This document shows, in pieces, positions 1 through 6,302 of a DNA stretch of 6,629 nucleotides (position 1 is the first letter of the stretch; every line of letters begins with the position of its first letter). The translations under genes were made by a program, and so were the position numbers. Source of the stretch: Micavibrio aeruginosavorus. Its GTDB lineage: Bacteria; Pseudomonadota; Alphaproteobacteria; Micavibrionales; Micavibrionaceae. The stretch spans positions 1 to 6,629 of the forward strand of contig QFQB01000104.1 in assembly GCA_003241475.1 (NCBI GenBank), given 5' to 3'. A model generated the notes under the pieces. That model did no database searches and was not told the origin of the DNA. It worked only from the letters and a program-made list of their open reading frames with translations.

Positions 1-453
1 CATCAGGCTGCGGACCGCGGCGTCGGCCTGGGTATCCAGGCGGTGCTGCAGCTCGGGATGACCCTTGCCGAGCAGGGGGTGCAGCAACTCGATCACCTTG
101 CGCGTGCCATCCAGATTGGCGGCGAAGCCGGGCAGTACGAGCTGGCTGTAGCGCTCTTCAGGCAGTTCAGGCAGGATTTTGATAAGGCGGTGCGCGATTA
201 CAAAACGAACGTCCTGATTTTTGTCTTTTGCCAGCAAGGAAGACGCCTGTAGCGGCGTAGACTTGTTCGCCGCAACGGCTTTTCGAACCTTGTCCGATTG
301 ATCATGCAGAGCAAGATAATAAAGAATTTCCTGAGAAGTCCGTTCGTCTTTAGCCAGCGCGATGCGCTGTTTTTCGCTACCGCCTTCGGCAATCTTTTTT
401 TCATCAGCCTCAAGACGCTTCTTTTGCGGCAGTATCTTGCTGAAAAACCCCAT
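1..453 (-). CDS. HEAT-like repeat protein, N-terminal part (runs off window edge)
   Basis: The reading frame is open from an ATG at 453 to base 1, giving 151 residues with no stop; the C-terminus lies outside the window. The start is well supported: the A of the ATG is the last base of the zapE stop (TAATG), and an AGGAGG motif lies 8 bases upstream, inside the last zapE codons. The first 30 residues are charged, with no signal peptide or membrane segment, so the protein is probably cytoplasmic. Residues 40-92 show two similar helical units, each with a 'LA(x)D...VR..(V/I)A' pattern (LALHDQSDKVRKAVA, then LAKDKNQDVRFVIA), as in HEAT-type or DUF2336-like scaffold proteins of alphaproteobacteria. 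That family link is my inference and the molecular role is unknown. Coupling to zapE suggests co-expression. G+C rises sharply along the gene, from about 43% at 301-360 to about 72% at 1-60. Confidence 0.8.
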   Translation of the reverse strand, partial: MGFFSKILPQKKRLEADEKKIAEGGSEKQRIALAKDERTSQEILYYLALHDQSDKVRKAVAANKSTPLQASSLLAKDKNQDVRFVIAHRLIKILPELPEERYSQLVLPGFAANLDGTRKVIELLHPLLGKGHPELQHRLDTQADAAVRSLM

Positions 454-1511
454 TAGCGTACCTCCTGATAGGACGAAGACTGCATCTCCTTTAACCGCGA
501 GATGGTACGCTCGAATTCATAGGCGTATTTTGAGTCGTGATAGAGTTTTTCCGGTGGCGCTTCAGCCGTAAATACGGCTCGACACCGCGCATCATATAAA
601 ACATCGATCAGCGTCATCAATCTCTTTGCCTCGTTGTTACGATCATAGCCCATACGTGGGATATTTTCGAGAAAGACCGTGTGGAATTTTGCCACAATAT
701 TCAGATAATCCTCCGCTCCATGCGGCTGTTCGCAAAGCTGGGAAAAGGTGAAACGCGCCGTACCGCCAGCTGTTTTGACGGGAATATCCCGCCCTTTGAC
801 ACGAACGGTTTCTTCGCGCGGCGGTTCCCCGTGCGAAAGATGACGAAAGAATTTATCGGCCTTTGCCGCCGTTTCACCATTGAGCGGATAAAGATAGGTT
901 TCCAGATCCTGCACCGCTTCTTCACGGTAATCCGTATCGGAATCCAGATGAACAATGTCGAGACGTTCTTTAATCAGGGCGATAAACGGCAGGAACCGCT
1001 CCCGCTGCAAGCCGCCTTCGTACAGCCTGTCCGGCGGCCAGTTGCTTGTCGCCACGACAACGACGCCGTGATCGAGCAACGCCGTAAACAGGCGCGAAAG
1101 GATCATTGCATCGGCCACATCGGTCACATGGAATTCATCGAAACACAGCACGCGCACGCTGTCTGCAACATAGCGCGCGTATTTCGGCAAAAGATCATCG
1201 ACCGCCCCGCCCGCCCGCTTCGCATGAAGCCAGTCCTGCGTTTCAATCATAAAGGCATGAAAATGCACGCGGCGTTTTTTGCTCTCGGCGATATTATCGA
1301 AGAACAAATCCATCAGCATGGATTTTCCGCGCCCGACGCCGCCGTGCATGTAAACGCCTTTGACGGGCTTGGCTTTGCCGAAGAAAGGTCTTTTGGCCTG
1401 CAAATCCTGCGACAAACGCATCAGAGCCTTGACCGCCTTGCCCTGTTCGGCATCAGCCTCTATATCGCCGGACTCAATTTTGGCGCGGTAGATTTCAAGC
1501 AGGGTTTGCAT
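453..1511 (-). CDS. zapE: ZapE/AFG1-family AAA-type ATPase
   Basis: The product is a 352-residue cytoplasmic P-loop ATPase of the AFG1 (LACE1)/ZapE family. In E. coli ZapE associates with the Z-ring during constriction; the mitochondrial homologue acts in protein quality control. Visible motifs are Walker A GGVGRGKS (residues 57-64), the family-typical VHFHAFM segment (82-88), Walker B VLCFDEF (121-127, D125 and E126), and a sensor region VVATSNWPPDRLYEGGLQ (152-169) with N157. The frame stays open up to an ATG at 1601, but those 30 extra residues would lie inside tatC and look unlike the family. I therefore chose ATG 1511, where MQTLLEIYRAKIESG matches the usual N-terminus; a weak AAGAG ribosome-binding motif precedes it. 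It overlaps the end of tatC by 17 bases and shares one base with the next gene. Length is near the family norm. Confidence 0.95.
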   Translation of the reverse strand: MQTLLEIYRAKIESGDIEADAEQGKAVKALMRLSQDLQAKRPFFGKAKPVKGVYMHGGVGRGKSMLMDLFFDNIAESKKRRVHFHAFMIETQDWLHAKRAGGAVDDLLPKYARYVADSVRVLCFDEFHVTDVADAMILSRLFTALLDHGVVVVATSNWPPDRLYEGGLQRERFLPFIALIKERLDIVHLDSDTDYREEAVQDLETYLYPLNGETAAKADKFFRHLSHGEPPREETVRVKGRDIPVKTAGGTARFTFSQLCEQPHGAEDYLNIVAKFHTVFLENIPRMGYDRNNEAKRLMTLIDVLYDARCRAVFTAEAPPEKLYHDSKYAYEFERTISRLKEMQSSSYQEVR

Positions 1512-2280
1512 CGCGGCTCTTTTCGATGCGGGCGACAAGAAAGATCGAAAGCTCGTACAACCCCCAGATCGGCATAGCCAGCGCAAACTGGCTGATGACA
1601 TCGGGCGGCGTAATCACCGCAGCCACAATAAAGATGGCCACGATGGCATAGCGGCGAAAAGACCGAAGGGCGCTAGCGCTCGTCACACCCGCCCGCGCCA
1701 GCAAGGTCAGCAGCACCGGAAGCTGGAAGCACAAACCAAACGCAAAAATCATCATCATGATAAGATCGAGATACTGCGCCACGCTGGCCTCCAACTGAAT
1801 GGGAAGCGCCGTTTCAGAACCCGTACTCTGGAAGCTCAAAAAGAAATGCCACGCCATCGGAATGACGCCGTAATACACCATCGCGCCGCCCATGAAGAAC
1901 AGGATGGGCGTGGCAACCAGATAGGGCAAAAACACTTTGCGTTCGTTTTTATATAGCCCCGGCGCCACGAACATCCAGATTTGCGACAAGATGATCGGAA
2001 ATGTCAAAAAACATCCCGCAAAGAAGGACACGCGGATATAAGTAACGAAGGCTTCGGTCAGATTGGTGTAGATCAGACGATTGGTGCTGATTTCCCTTTC
2101 GCCGCCGTTGCCCATCGCATTCGCCAGCGGTTGCACCAGAAACGCATAGATATGCTCTTTAAAAAGATAACAGATTAAAGTTCCCGCAATCATGGCGCCA
2201 AAGCACCACAAAAGCCGTTTTCGCAATTCCGTGATATGAACGGTCAAGGCCTGCAGAGCGTTTTCTTGAACATCCGTCAT
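1495..2280 (-). CDS. tatC: Twin-arginine translocase subunit TatC
   Basis: This is the 261-residue polytopic inner-membrane core of the Tat system, which binds twin-arginine signal peptides together with TatB and exports folded proteins. Six hydrophobic segments can be seen, the first at about residues 23-40. Family motifs are intact: HITELRKRL (15-23, with E18), FVAPGLYKNER (104-114, with E113 at the signal-peptide recognition site), and TPPD..SQ (224-231, with D227). In TM4 the polar residue is Gln (Q186, FQLPV), where E. coli has Glu. The start ATG overlaps the tatB stop as ATGA, and a good GAGGTGA ribosome-binding site precedes it, so translational coupling is likely. The gene ends 17 bases inside zapE. 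A full A-B-C set lies in line, so the translocase should be complete. Confidence 0.98.
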   Translation of the reverse strand: MTDVQENALQALTVHITELRKRLLWCFGAMIAGTLICYLFKEHIYAFLVQPLANAMGNGGEREISTNRLIYTNLTEAFVTYIRVSFFAGCFLTFPIILSQIWMFVAPGLYKNERKVFLPYLVATPILFFMGGAMVYYGVIPMAWHFFLSFQSTGSETALPIQLEASVAQYLDLIMMMIFAFGLCFQLPVLLTLLARAGVTSASALRSFRRYAIVAIFIVAAVITPPDVISQFALAMPIWGLYELSIFLVARIEKSRDANPA

Positions 2281-2594
2281 GATTTCACCTCGTCACGTTC
2301 CGCAACAGGTTCTGCAACGGCTTCGGGTGGTTGGGATTGCGGATACTCCTCTTCGTCATCGGCGGCTTTTTCATCCGTGTGCTTGACCTCGAAATTCACG
2401 CCCTTGCGAAGCTCTTCGATGTCGCCCGCTTTGAGGATGTCGTCGAATTGCTGGCTCATCGCGAATTTCACGTATTGAAGCCGGCGAGCAAAGCGGCCGA
2501 TCTGGTACATCGCCTTGGGAATATCCTTCGGCCCGATCACCATCACGGCGATCAGGACGATGACCAGCATTTCGGACCAGCCGATGCCGAACAT
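2277..2594 (-). CDS. tatB: Sec-independent translocase subunit TatB
   Basis: The product is a 105-residue single-span inner-membrane protein that forms the substrate-receptor complex with TatC. It opens with MFGIGWSEMLVI, the classic TatB N-terminus, including the conserved Glu at residue 8. A short hydrophobic helix follows (about 9-20), then the GPKDIP hinge (21-26) and an amphipathic helix (about 27-55). The tail from about residue 72 is highly charged and Pro/Glu-rich, as usual for TatB. E8 and the GP hinge separate it from TatA. It starts 2 bases after the tatA stop and ends in a 4-base ATGA overlap with tatC. The ribosome-binding site is weak (AAAGA inside the tatA end), which fits coupling to tatA translation. 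Confidence 0.97.
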   Translation of the reverse strand: MFGIGWSEMLVIVLIAVMVIGPKDIPKAMYQIGRFARRLQYVKFAMSQQFDDILKAGDIEELRKGVNFEVKHTDEKAADDEEEYPQSQPPEAVAEPVAERDEVKS

Positions 2595-2596
2595 GA

Positions 2597-2779
2597 TTAA
2601 CGGTCTTTCTGTTTGTCTTCTATTCTTTTGGGCGGCGTGTCATCGTCGTCCGCCATGCCTTTTTTGAAGCTCTTGATGCCCTTGGCGAGGTCTTCCATCA
2701 TGCCCGATACGCGGCCCTTGCCAAACAGCAGGAACACCACGATCACGACAACAAGAATATGCCAGATGCTGATACCCAT
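2597..2779 (-). CDS. tatA: Sec-independent translocase subunit TatA
   Basis: TatA is a small 60-residue membrane protein that oligomerises to form the protein-conducting element of the Tat pathway. It begins MGISIWHILVV; the membrane helix spans about residues 5-18. The invariant FG hinge is at 19-20, followed by the amphipathic helix DLAKGIKSFKKGM (30-42) and an acidic stretch ADDDD (43-47). 'KGIKSFKKGM' is the strongest family signature. At 60 residues it is shorter than E. coli TatA, but the missing part is only the variable charged tail. The start lies 3 bases after the scpB stop; purine-rich GAGGAAGACTAGGAA just upstream, largely inside scpB, supplies the ribosome-binding site. Confidence 0.97.
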   Translation of the reverse strand: MGISIWHILVVVIVVFLLFGKGRVSGMMEDLAKGIKSFKKGMADDDDTPPKRIEDKQKDR

Positions 2780-2782
2780 TTC

Positions 2783-3463
2783 CTAGTCTTCCTCTTCCTC
2801 GTATCCGTCGAATTCATCCTCGGCGGATTCATTGCCTTCGTCTTTGACGCCCGACAAAACTTCGGCCGCGCTCTTGTCCGCATCATCGAACAGATCGCGG
2901 GAATCCGGAACCGTTTCGATGGCGGGACGACGATCCAAAAGCCCTGCGGCCTTCAAATCTTCCAGACCCGGCAGCTCCATAATAGATCCCAAACCGAAAT
3001 GATCAAGGAAGCTGTTGGTCGTCAGCCACGTCAGCGGACGGCCCGGCGTCTCTCGGCGCTTGCCGGGTTTGACCCAGCCAAGCTCCAGCAGCTGGTCGAT
3101 CGTGCCCTTATGCGTGGCGACGCCGCGGATATTCTCGATCTCCGCACGCGTAATCGGCTGGTGGTAGGCGATGGTCGCCATCGTCTCCAGCGCGGCGCGG
3201 GACAAGCGGCGCTCGACATTCTTTTCAATCGTGAGCGCATCGGCCACTTGCGCCGACGTGCGGAACGCCCATGCGTTGCCAACTTCGACCAGTTCGATCC
3301 CGCGGTCCGTGTATTGCCCGCGCAATTCATTAAGCAGAACATTCAAATCCGCGTCGGACGGCAGACGTTCATGAATCGCCTGCGGCGTCAGCGGCTCGGC
3401 CGAGGCAAACAGCATCGCTTCGAGCACTTTCAATTGTTCAGTTTGTTGTGGCGTCATCATCAT
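2783..3463 (-). CDS. scpB: Segregation and condensation protein B
   Basis: ScpB is a cytoplasmic winged-helix protein; a dimer binds ScpA and, through it, the SMC ATPase that compacts and segregates the chromosome. The 226 residues contain the N-terminal motif LEAMLFASAEPL (14-25), the second-domain signature LSRAALETMATIAYHQPITRAEIE (split at 88-98 and 99-111), and GRPLTWLTTNSFLDHFGL (141-158). The C-terminus from about 200 is an acidic, probably disordered tail ending in a run of Glu and Asp. Three consecutive ATG codons (3463, 3460, 3457) follow a purine-rich GAAGAAGAAAG, so the exact start may shift by one or two residues. The start lies 26 bases inside scpA, and tatA begins 3 bases after the stop. 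Gene pairing with scpA is typical. Confidence 0.96.
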   Translation of the reverse strand: MMMTPQQTEQLKVLEAMLFASAEPLTPQAIHERLPSDADLNVLLNELRGQYTDRGIELVEVGNAWAFRTSAQVADALTIEKNVERRLSRAALETMATIAYHQPITRAEIENIRGVATHKGTIDQLLELGWVKPGKRRETPGRPLTWLTTNSFLDHFGLGSIMELPGLEDLKAAGLLDRRPAIETVPDSRDLFDDADKSAAEVLSGVKDEGNESAEDEFDGYEEEED

Positions 3464-4325
3464 TGCTTTCTTCTTCGATTTTTTTCGGCGCGTCTTCGAT
3501 CGGCGGTCGGTTCGCGGTGCGGATATAAACAGGGCGGAACAGCCCGTCCTGACGGATTTCCACCTTGCCCTGCTTCGCCAGTTCCAGCCCAGCCGTAAAG
3601 GTCGAGGCCATAGAAGACCGCAACAACAGCGGGTCCTTGATATTGTCGGGCAAAAAGCTCTGAAGCGTCGTCCACACGGAATTGATGCCGGATTTGGGAA
3701 GATTACCCAGCATCTTGGCCATGCGGTCCATCGCCTCTTCCATCGTCATGATGTTGAAGACGGGCAGCTCGTAAATCGTTGCTTCGGCGCGGCGGCGGAT
3801 ATCGCCATAGGCTTTGAGCAAATCGAACAGCGTATCTTTGTAGGTCGCGTTGTAAGCGGTCTTCAAACCTTCGGGCGCACCGCGTGCGAACAAATTGATG
3901 CCGAGTTGCGGACGGGCCATCAGCATGTCGGCCGCTTTGCGCATGGATTCCAAACGACGAAGTTGGAAAGACAACGCCTCGGCCATCGCCTCACCTGACG
4001 GCTCTCCGCTTTCGTCTTTTTCTTTCGGCAGCAGAAGGCGGGATTTCAGGTACGCAAGCCATGCCGCCATGACCAGATATTCAGCGGCAAGATCGAGACG
4101 CAAATCTTTGGCGCGTTCGATAAAATCAAGATATTGCCGCGCGAGCTGCAGGATGGAGATTTCGCGCAAATCCACTTTCTGGTTGCGCGCCATTTCCAGC
4201 AAAACATCGATGGGGCCTTCATAGCCATTGAGATTGAGCAGTAATGAATCCGCCTCATGCTCGCCTTCGGGCAGAGCCATGGGTTCCATGTCAATCGGCG
4301 GTTCTTCTTCGAAGGCTGCTTGCAT
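3438..4325 (-). CDS. scpA: Segregation and condensation protein A (kleisin)
   Basis: This is the bacterial kleisin that bridges SMC heads and recruits ScpB for chromosome organisation. From ATG 4325 it is 295 residues. The N-terminal SMC-binding domain shows LLLNLNGYEGPIDVLLEMAR (28-47), QKVDLREISILQLARQYL (49-66) and AAEYLVMAAWLAYLKSRLLL (80-99), all strong family signatures. The C-terminal winged helix reads SSMASTFTAGLELAKQGKVE (237-256), then DGLFRPVYI. The N-terminal ~25 residues are acidic and extra to the core domain. The start is uncertain: TTG at 4328 and ATG at 4289 are alternatives, the latter one base after the nagZ stop (TGAcATG), an attractive coupling arrangement. From 4325 the gene overlaps nagZ by 35 bases. 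It ends 26 bases inside scpB. Confidence 0.96.
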   Translation of the reverse strand: MQAAFEEEPPIDMEPMALPEGEHEADSLLLNLNGYEGPIDVLLEMARNQKVDLREISILQLARQYLDFIERAKDLRLDLAAEYLVMAAWLAYLKSRLLLPKEKDESGEPSGEAMAEALSFQLRRLESMRKAADMLMARPQLGINLFARGAPEGLKTAYNATYKDTLFDLLKAYGDIRRRAEATIYELPVFNIMTMEEAMDRMAKMLGNLPKSGINSVWTTLQSFLPDNIKDPLLLRSSMASTFTAGLELAKQGKVEIRQDGLFRPVYIRTANRPPIEDAPKKIEEESNDDDATTN

Positions 4326-5253
4326 CAAATCTCTTTAAACTATCCTCGCGCAAAGGCGGGCAAGCCTTTGCAATCTCTTCCATTTCGTCTCGGTGGCCCG
4401 CGCAATATAGCGCGATATCAAGCCCCGCTTCCAGTGTTTTAGCCACTCTATCCGCAGGAGATCCATAGGTGCAAAGCGCGTTCATGCACAGATCGTCGCT
4501 GACCAATAAACCTTGGAAATTCAATTCGTTGCGGATCAGGTCGGTCATTTTGGACGAGACGCTGGCCGGATGCTCGGCATCTACCGCCGTATAGATAATG
4601 TGCGAGACCATCCCCCAAACCTTGTGCGCATAGGGTTGTTTGATGATATGGCGGAACGGGCGGAAATCCATATTTTCGAGATCGTCAAGGTTAGCGGAGA
4701 CAACCGGAAGATCGTAATGCGAGTCCTTGGCCGCGCGTCCCTGCCCCGGCATATGCTTGATAACGGGCGTGATGCCTTCGTTGATGAACGTCTCGCAAGC
4801 GAGGCCGGCAAGAGCGCCGACGATATCGGGATCATGCGAAAAAGCGCGGTCGCCGATGGCGGCATGGGTTTGCTCGAACAGCACATCGAGCACGGGCGCG
4901 CAATCGACATCGATGCCAACCCCGTTCAAATCATCGGAAATGCCGCGGATGGTGTTGATGAGGCGGTCCTTGTCATCCAAATCGCCGATTTCCTTCATCG
5001 AAGGGTAATCGGGCCAATGCGGCGGGCGCATGCGGCGAACCCGTCCGCCTTCCTGATCGATCAGAATGGGGCAATGCCAGCCCACGCTGTCCCGCAAATC
5101 CTTGCAGAGTTTTTTCAATTGTACGGGATCGAGGATATTGCGCGCGAACAAGATAAAACCGAACGGCTTGAAGCCCGCAAAGAACTCGCGTTCTTCGGAT
5201 TTAAGCGTGTGCGTGATGCAAGACAGGATGACAGGCTTTGTTTGTGGGTCCAT
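4291..5253 (-). CDS. nagZ: Beta-N-acetylhexosaminidase NagZ (GH3)
   Basis: This cytoplasmic glycoside hydrolase family 3 enzyme removes N-acetylglucosamine from GlcNAc-anhydroMurNAc muropeptides during peptidoglycan recycling; in species with inducible AmpC its products signal beta-lactam stress. The 320-residue chain carries GFILFARNI (32-40), the IDQEGGRVRR motif (65-74), KHMPGQGRAAKDSHYDLPVV (166-185) with the D177-S178-H179 acid/base loop of NagZ-type enzymes, and LLVSDDLCM (249-257), whose first Asp (D253) should be the nucleophile. There is no signal peptide, as expected. ATG 5253 is the only start available because an in-frame TAA lies three codons upstream. No clear Shine-Dalgarno motif precedes it, and a hairpin with a T-tract ends about 15 bases before the ATG. 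The end overlaps scpA. Confidence 0.97.
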   Translation of the reverse strand: MDPQTKPVILSCITHTLKSEEREFFAGFKPFGFILFARNILDPVQLKKLCKDLRDSVGWHCPILIDQEGGRVRRMRPPHWPDYPSMKEIGDLDDKDRLINTIRGISDDLNGVGIDVDCAPVLDVLFEQTHAAIGDRAFSHDPDIVGALAGLACETFINEGITPVIKHMPGQGRAAKDSHYDLPVVSANLDDLENMDFRPFRHIIKQPYAHKVWGMVSHIIYTAVDAEHPASVSSKMTDLIRNELNFQGLLVSDDLCMNALCTYGSPADRVAKTLEAGLDIALYCAGHRDEMEEIAKACPPLREDSLKRFDASSLRRRTAD

Positions 5254-5268
5254 AGGCTTTTAAAGCAC

Positions 5269-5300
5269 AAAAAAACCCCGCAATGAAGCGGGGATTTTTT
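5269..5300. terminator. Bidirectional intrinsic terminator between SPOR gene and nagZ
   Basis: A perfect 6-bp G/C stem (CCCCGC at 5276-5281, GCGGGG at 5288-5293) closes a 6-base loop AATGAA. Seven A lie on the left (5269-5275) and ATTTTTT on the right (5294-5300), so the hairpin has a T-tract in either direction. On the minus strand it sits 18 bases after the SPOR stop and should end that transcript. On the same strand its T-tract stops only 15 bases before the nagZ ATG, leaving no room there for a promoter of the nagZ operon. Termination efficiency cannot be judged from sequence. Confidence 0.85.
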
Positions 5301-5318
5301 CATGATCTTATCTGTCGG

Positions 5319-6254
5319 TTACTTCGCCGTGACGAGGCAGGAACCGCCCTTGGCTTTAATGCTACCGCACACCGAAGACGCGGATTCTTTGCTCATCGGA
5401 CCCGCCTGAATGCGGTAGAACGTGCCTTTTGCACCAAGATTGGCTTCTTGCGTGCGGTATTTCACGCCAGACAGCGCCGAATACTTCACCTGCATCTTTT
5501 TATATTCGCTGGCGGCTCCGGCGGTGGATTTCACCGACGCAAGCTGAACATAGTAGCCGCCGGGCGTCACTTTGGCGGCCGCGGTTCCCGCTGCAGGTTC
5601 CGTTTTGGCAACAACCTCTTCCTTTGGTTCGATTTTGGCCACAGGAGCAGGTTCAACAGGCGCCGGCTTTACGGCCTCGGGAACAGCGGCTACAGGCGCC
5701 GTCGTGCCGAGAGCTTCTTTGACCAGCGCATCGTTGGACGGCGGCTCGACAGCTTCAACCTTCGCTGGCGCATCGCCCAGAATCGGGTTCAGCGCAGGAT
5801 TGGCTTCGGCTGTCGTCGTGGTGGGCGCAGGAGCAACCTCTTCCGTCACAGGCGCAGAATTATTCTCCGTGTTCAAACCTGCAAACAGCTGGTCGCGCGG
5901 CAAAGGCTCTTCGCTACCCTCGTCGGCCAGAATATTTTCGGTGCCACCGTCAGTTTTGGCGGCATCGGCGGACGAAAACACCGTCGAGTCGCGGTAGGGA
6001 ATTTCCATCCCGCCCGGATTGTCCGGCGTCGTTTTATACGCGCCCGCATCGGCGCGCACGATCGGCACGCTGTCGCTGGCCGCGCTATCGGCATCGTCCG
6101 GATAGCTACCGAACACCACGATCCCCAAAAGGACCACGGCGGCGACCACCGAGACAATCGCGAATTCGCGCTTGCGCTGTGAGATTATACCAAAGATCTG
6201 GTCGAAAATGCCGTCCTGATCCGCTTCGTCGAAATCATCATATTTTTTTGCCAT
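5319..6254 (-). CDS. SPOR-domain inner-membrane protein
   Basis: This 311-residue protein is a bitopic membrane protein of the divisome-associated SPOR type; such domains bind glycan strands stripped of stem peptides at the septum. Residues 1-30 are charged and cytoplasmic. A membrane helix follows (about 31-50, FAIVSVVAAVVLLGIVVFGS). A conserved-looking segment, PIVRADAGAYKTTPDNPGG then MEIP (64-86), resembles alphaproteobacterial relatives. A low-complexity Pro/Ala/Glu/Val linker occupies about 134-228. The SPOR domain (about 231-311) contains YYVQLASVKS (234-243), FYRIQAGPMS (279-288), and Cys296 and Cys306, which could form a disulfide. ATG 6254 is the only usable start: no ATG, GTG or TTG occurs in the 16 codons back to an in-frame stop. 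No Shine-Dalgarno motif precedes it. It is not FtsN by any evidence here. Confidence 0.93.
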   Translation of the reverse strand: MAKKYDDFDEADQDGIFDQIFGIISQRKREFAIVSVVAAVVLLGIVVFGSYPDDADSAASDSVPIVRADAGAYKTTPDNPGGMEIPYRDSTVFSSADAAKTDGGTENILADEGSEEPLPRDQLFAGLNTENNSAPVTEEVAPAPTTTTAEANPALNPILGDAPAKVEAVEPPSNDALVKEALGTTAPVAAVPEAVKPAPVEPAPVAKIEPKEEVVAKTEPAAGTAAAKVTPGGYYVQLASVKSTAGAASEYKKMQVKYSALSGVKYRTQEANLGAKGTFYRIQAGPMSKESASSVCGSIKAKGGSCLVTAK

Positions 6255-6302
6255 GAGTCGGAGGATATGAAAAAACGATGGGGCTGTAAAGCGGCAGGTT
6301 GG
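6255..6302. other. Short intergenic gap upstream of the SPOR gene
   Basis: These 48 bases separate the stop of the AT-rich upstream gene from the SPOR start. Read on the minus strand the gap contains a run of six T (about 21-16 bases before the ATG) but no convincing G/C hairpin before it, so I do not call a terminator. It has CCTCC a few bases before the ATG rather than GGAGG. No clear -35/-10 pair was seen. Expression of the SPOR gene could come from read-through or from a promoter inside the upstream reading frame. Confidence 0.6.

Noticed and set aside
198..413. Minus-strand 71-codon frame within the HEAT-like gene
   Set aside because: It is an out-of-frame shadow: the frame starting at 453 is coupled to zapE, has a strong Shine-Dalgarno motif and shows repeat structure.
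681..1577. Long plus-strand open frame of 298 codons opposite zapE
   Set aside because: It is the antisense of zapE, whose Walker motifs prove the minus-strand frame. The plus-strand translation is rich in Arg, His and Phe with no recognisable domain.
1512..1601. N-terminal extension of zapE to ATG 1601
   Set aside because: The 30 extra residues lie within tatC, look like an antiframe of a coding region (Ser/Arg/Cys-rich), and are unlike ZapE N-termini.
1720..1730. Gln instead of Glu in TatC TM4 (FQLPV, Q186) as a broken active residue
   Set aside because: A polar Glu or Gln at this membrane position is, to my knowledge, tolerated across TatC proteins, and all other key residues are intact.
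2759..3598. Plus-strand open frame of 279 codons opposite scpB
   Set aside because: It is a shadow of scpB and the 3' end of scpA, with no motif or upstream ribosome-binding site.
4513..5286. Plus-strand open frame of 257 codons opposite nagZ
   Set aside because: It is antisense to intact GH3 motifs, and no promoter or homologous motif was seen on the plus strand.
5283..6182. Plus-strand open frame of 299 codons opposite the SPOR gene
   Set aside because: Its translation is Arg/Gly/Phe-rich low complexity, as expected from the antisense of a Pro/Ala/Glu linker, and it starts inside the terminator hairpin.
6276..6300. Possible terminator after the upstream gene before the T-run
   Set aside because: Only a 3-bp palindrome (CTG...CAG) was found near the T-run, too weak for an intrinsic terminator.
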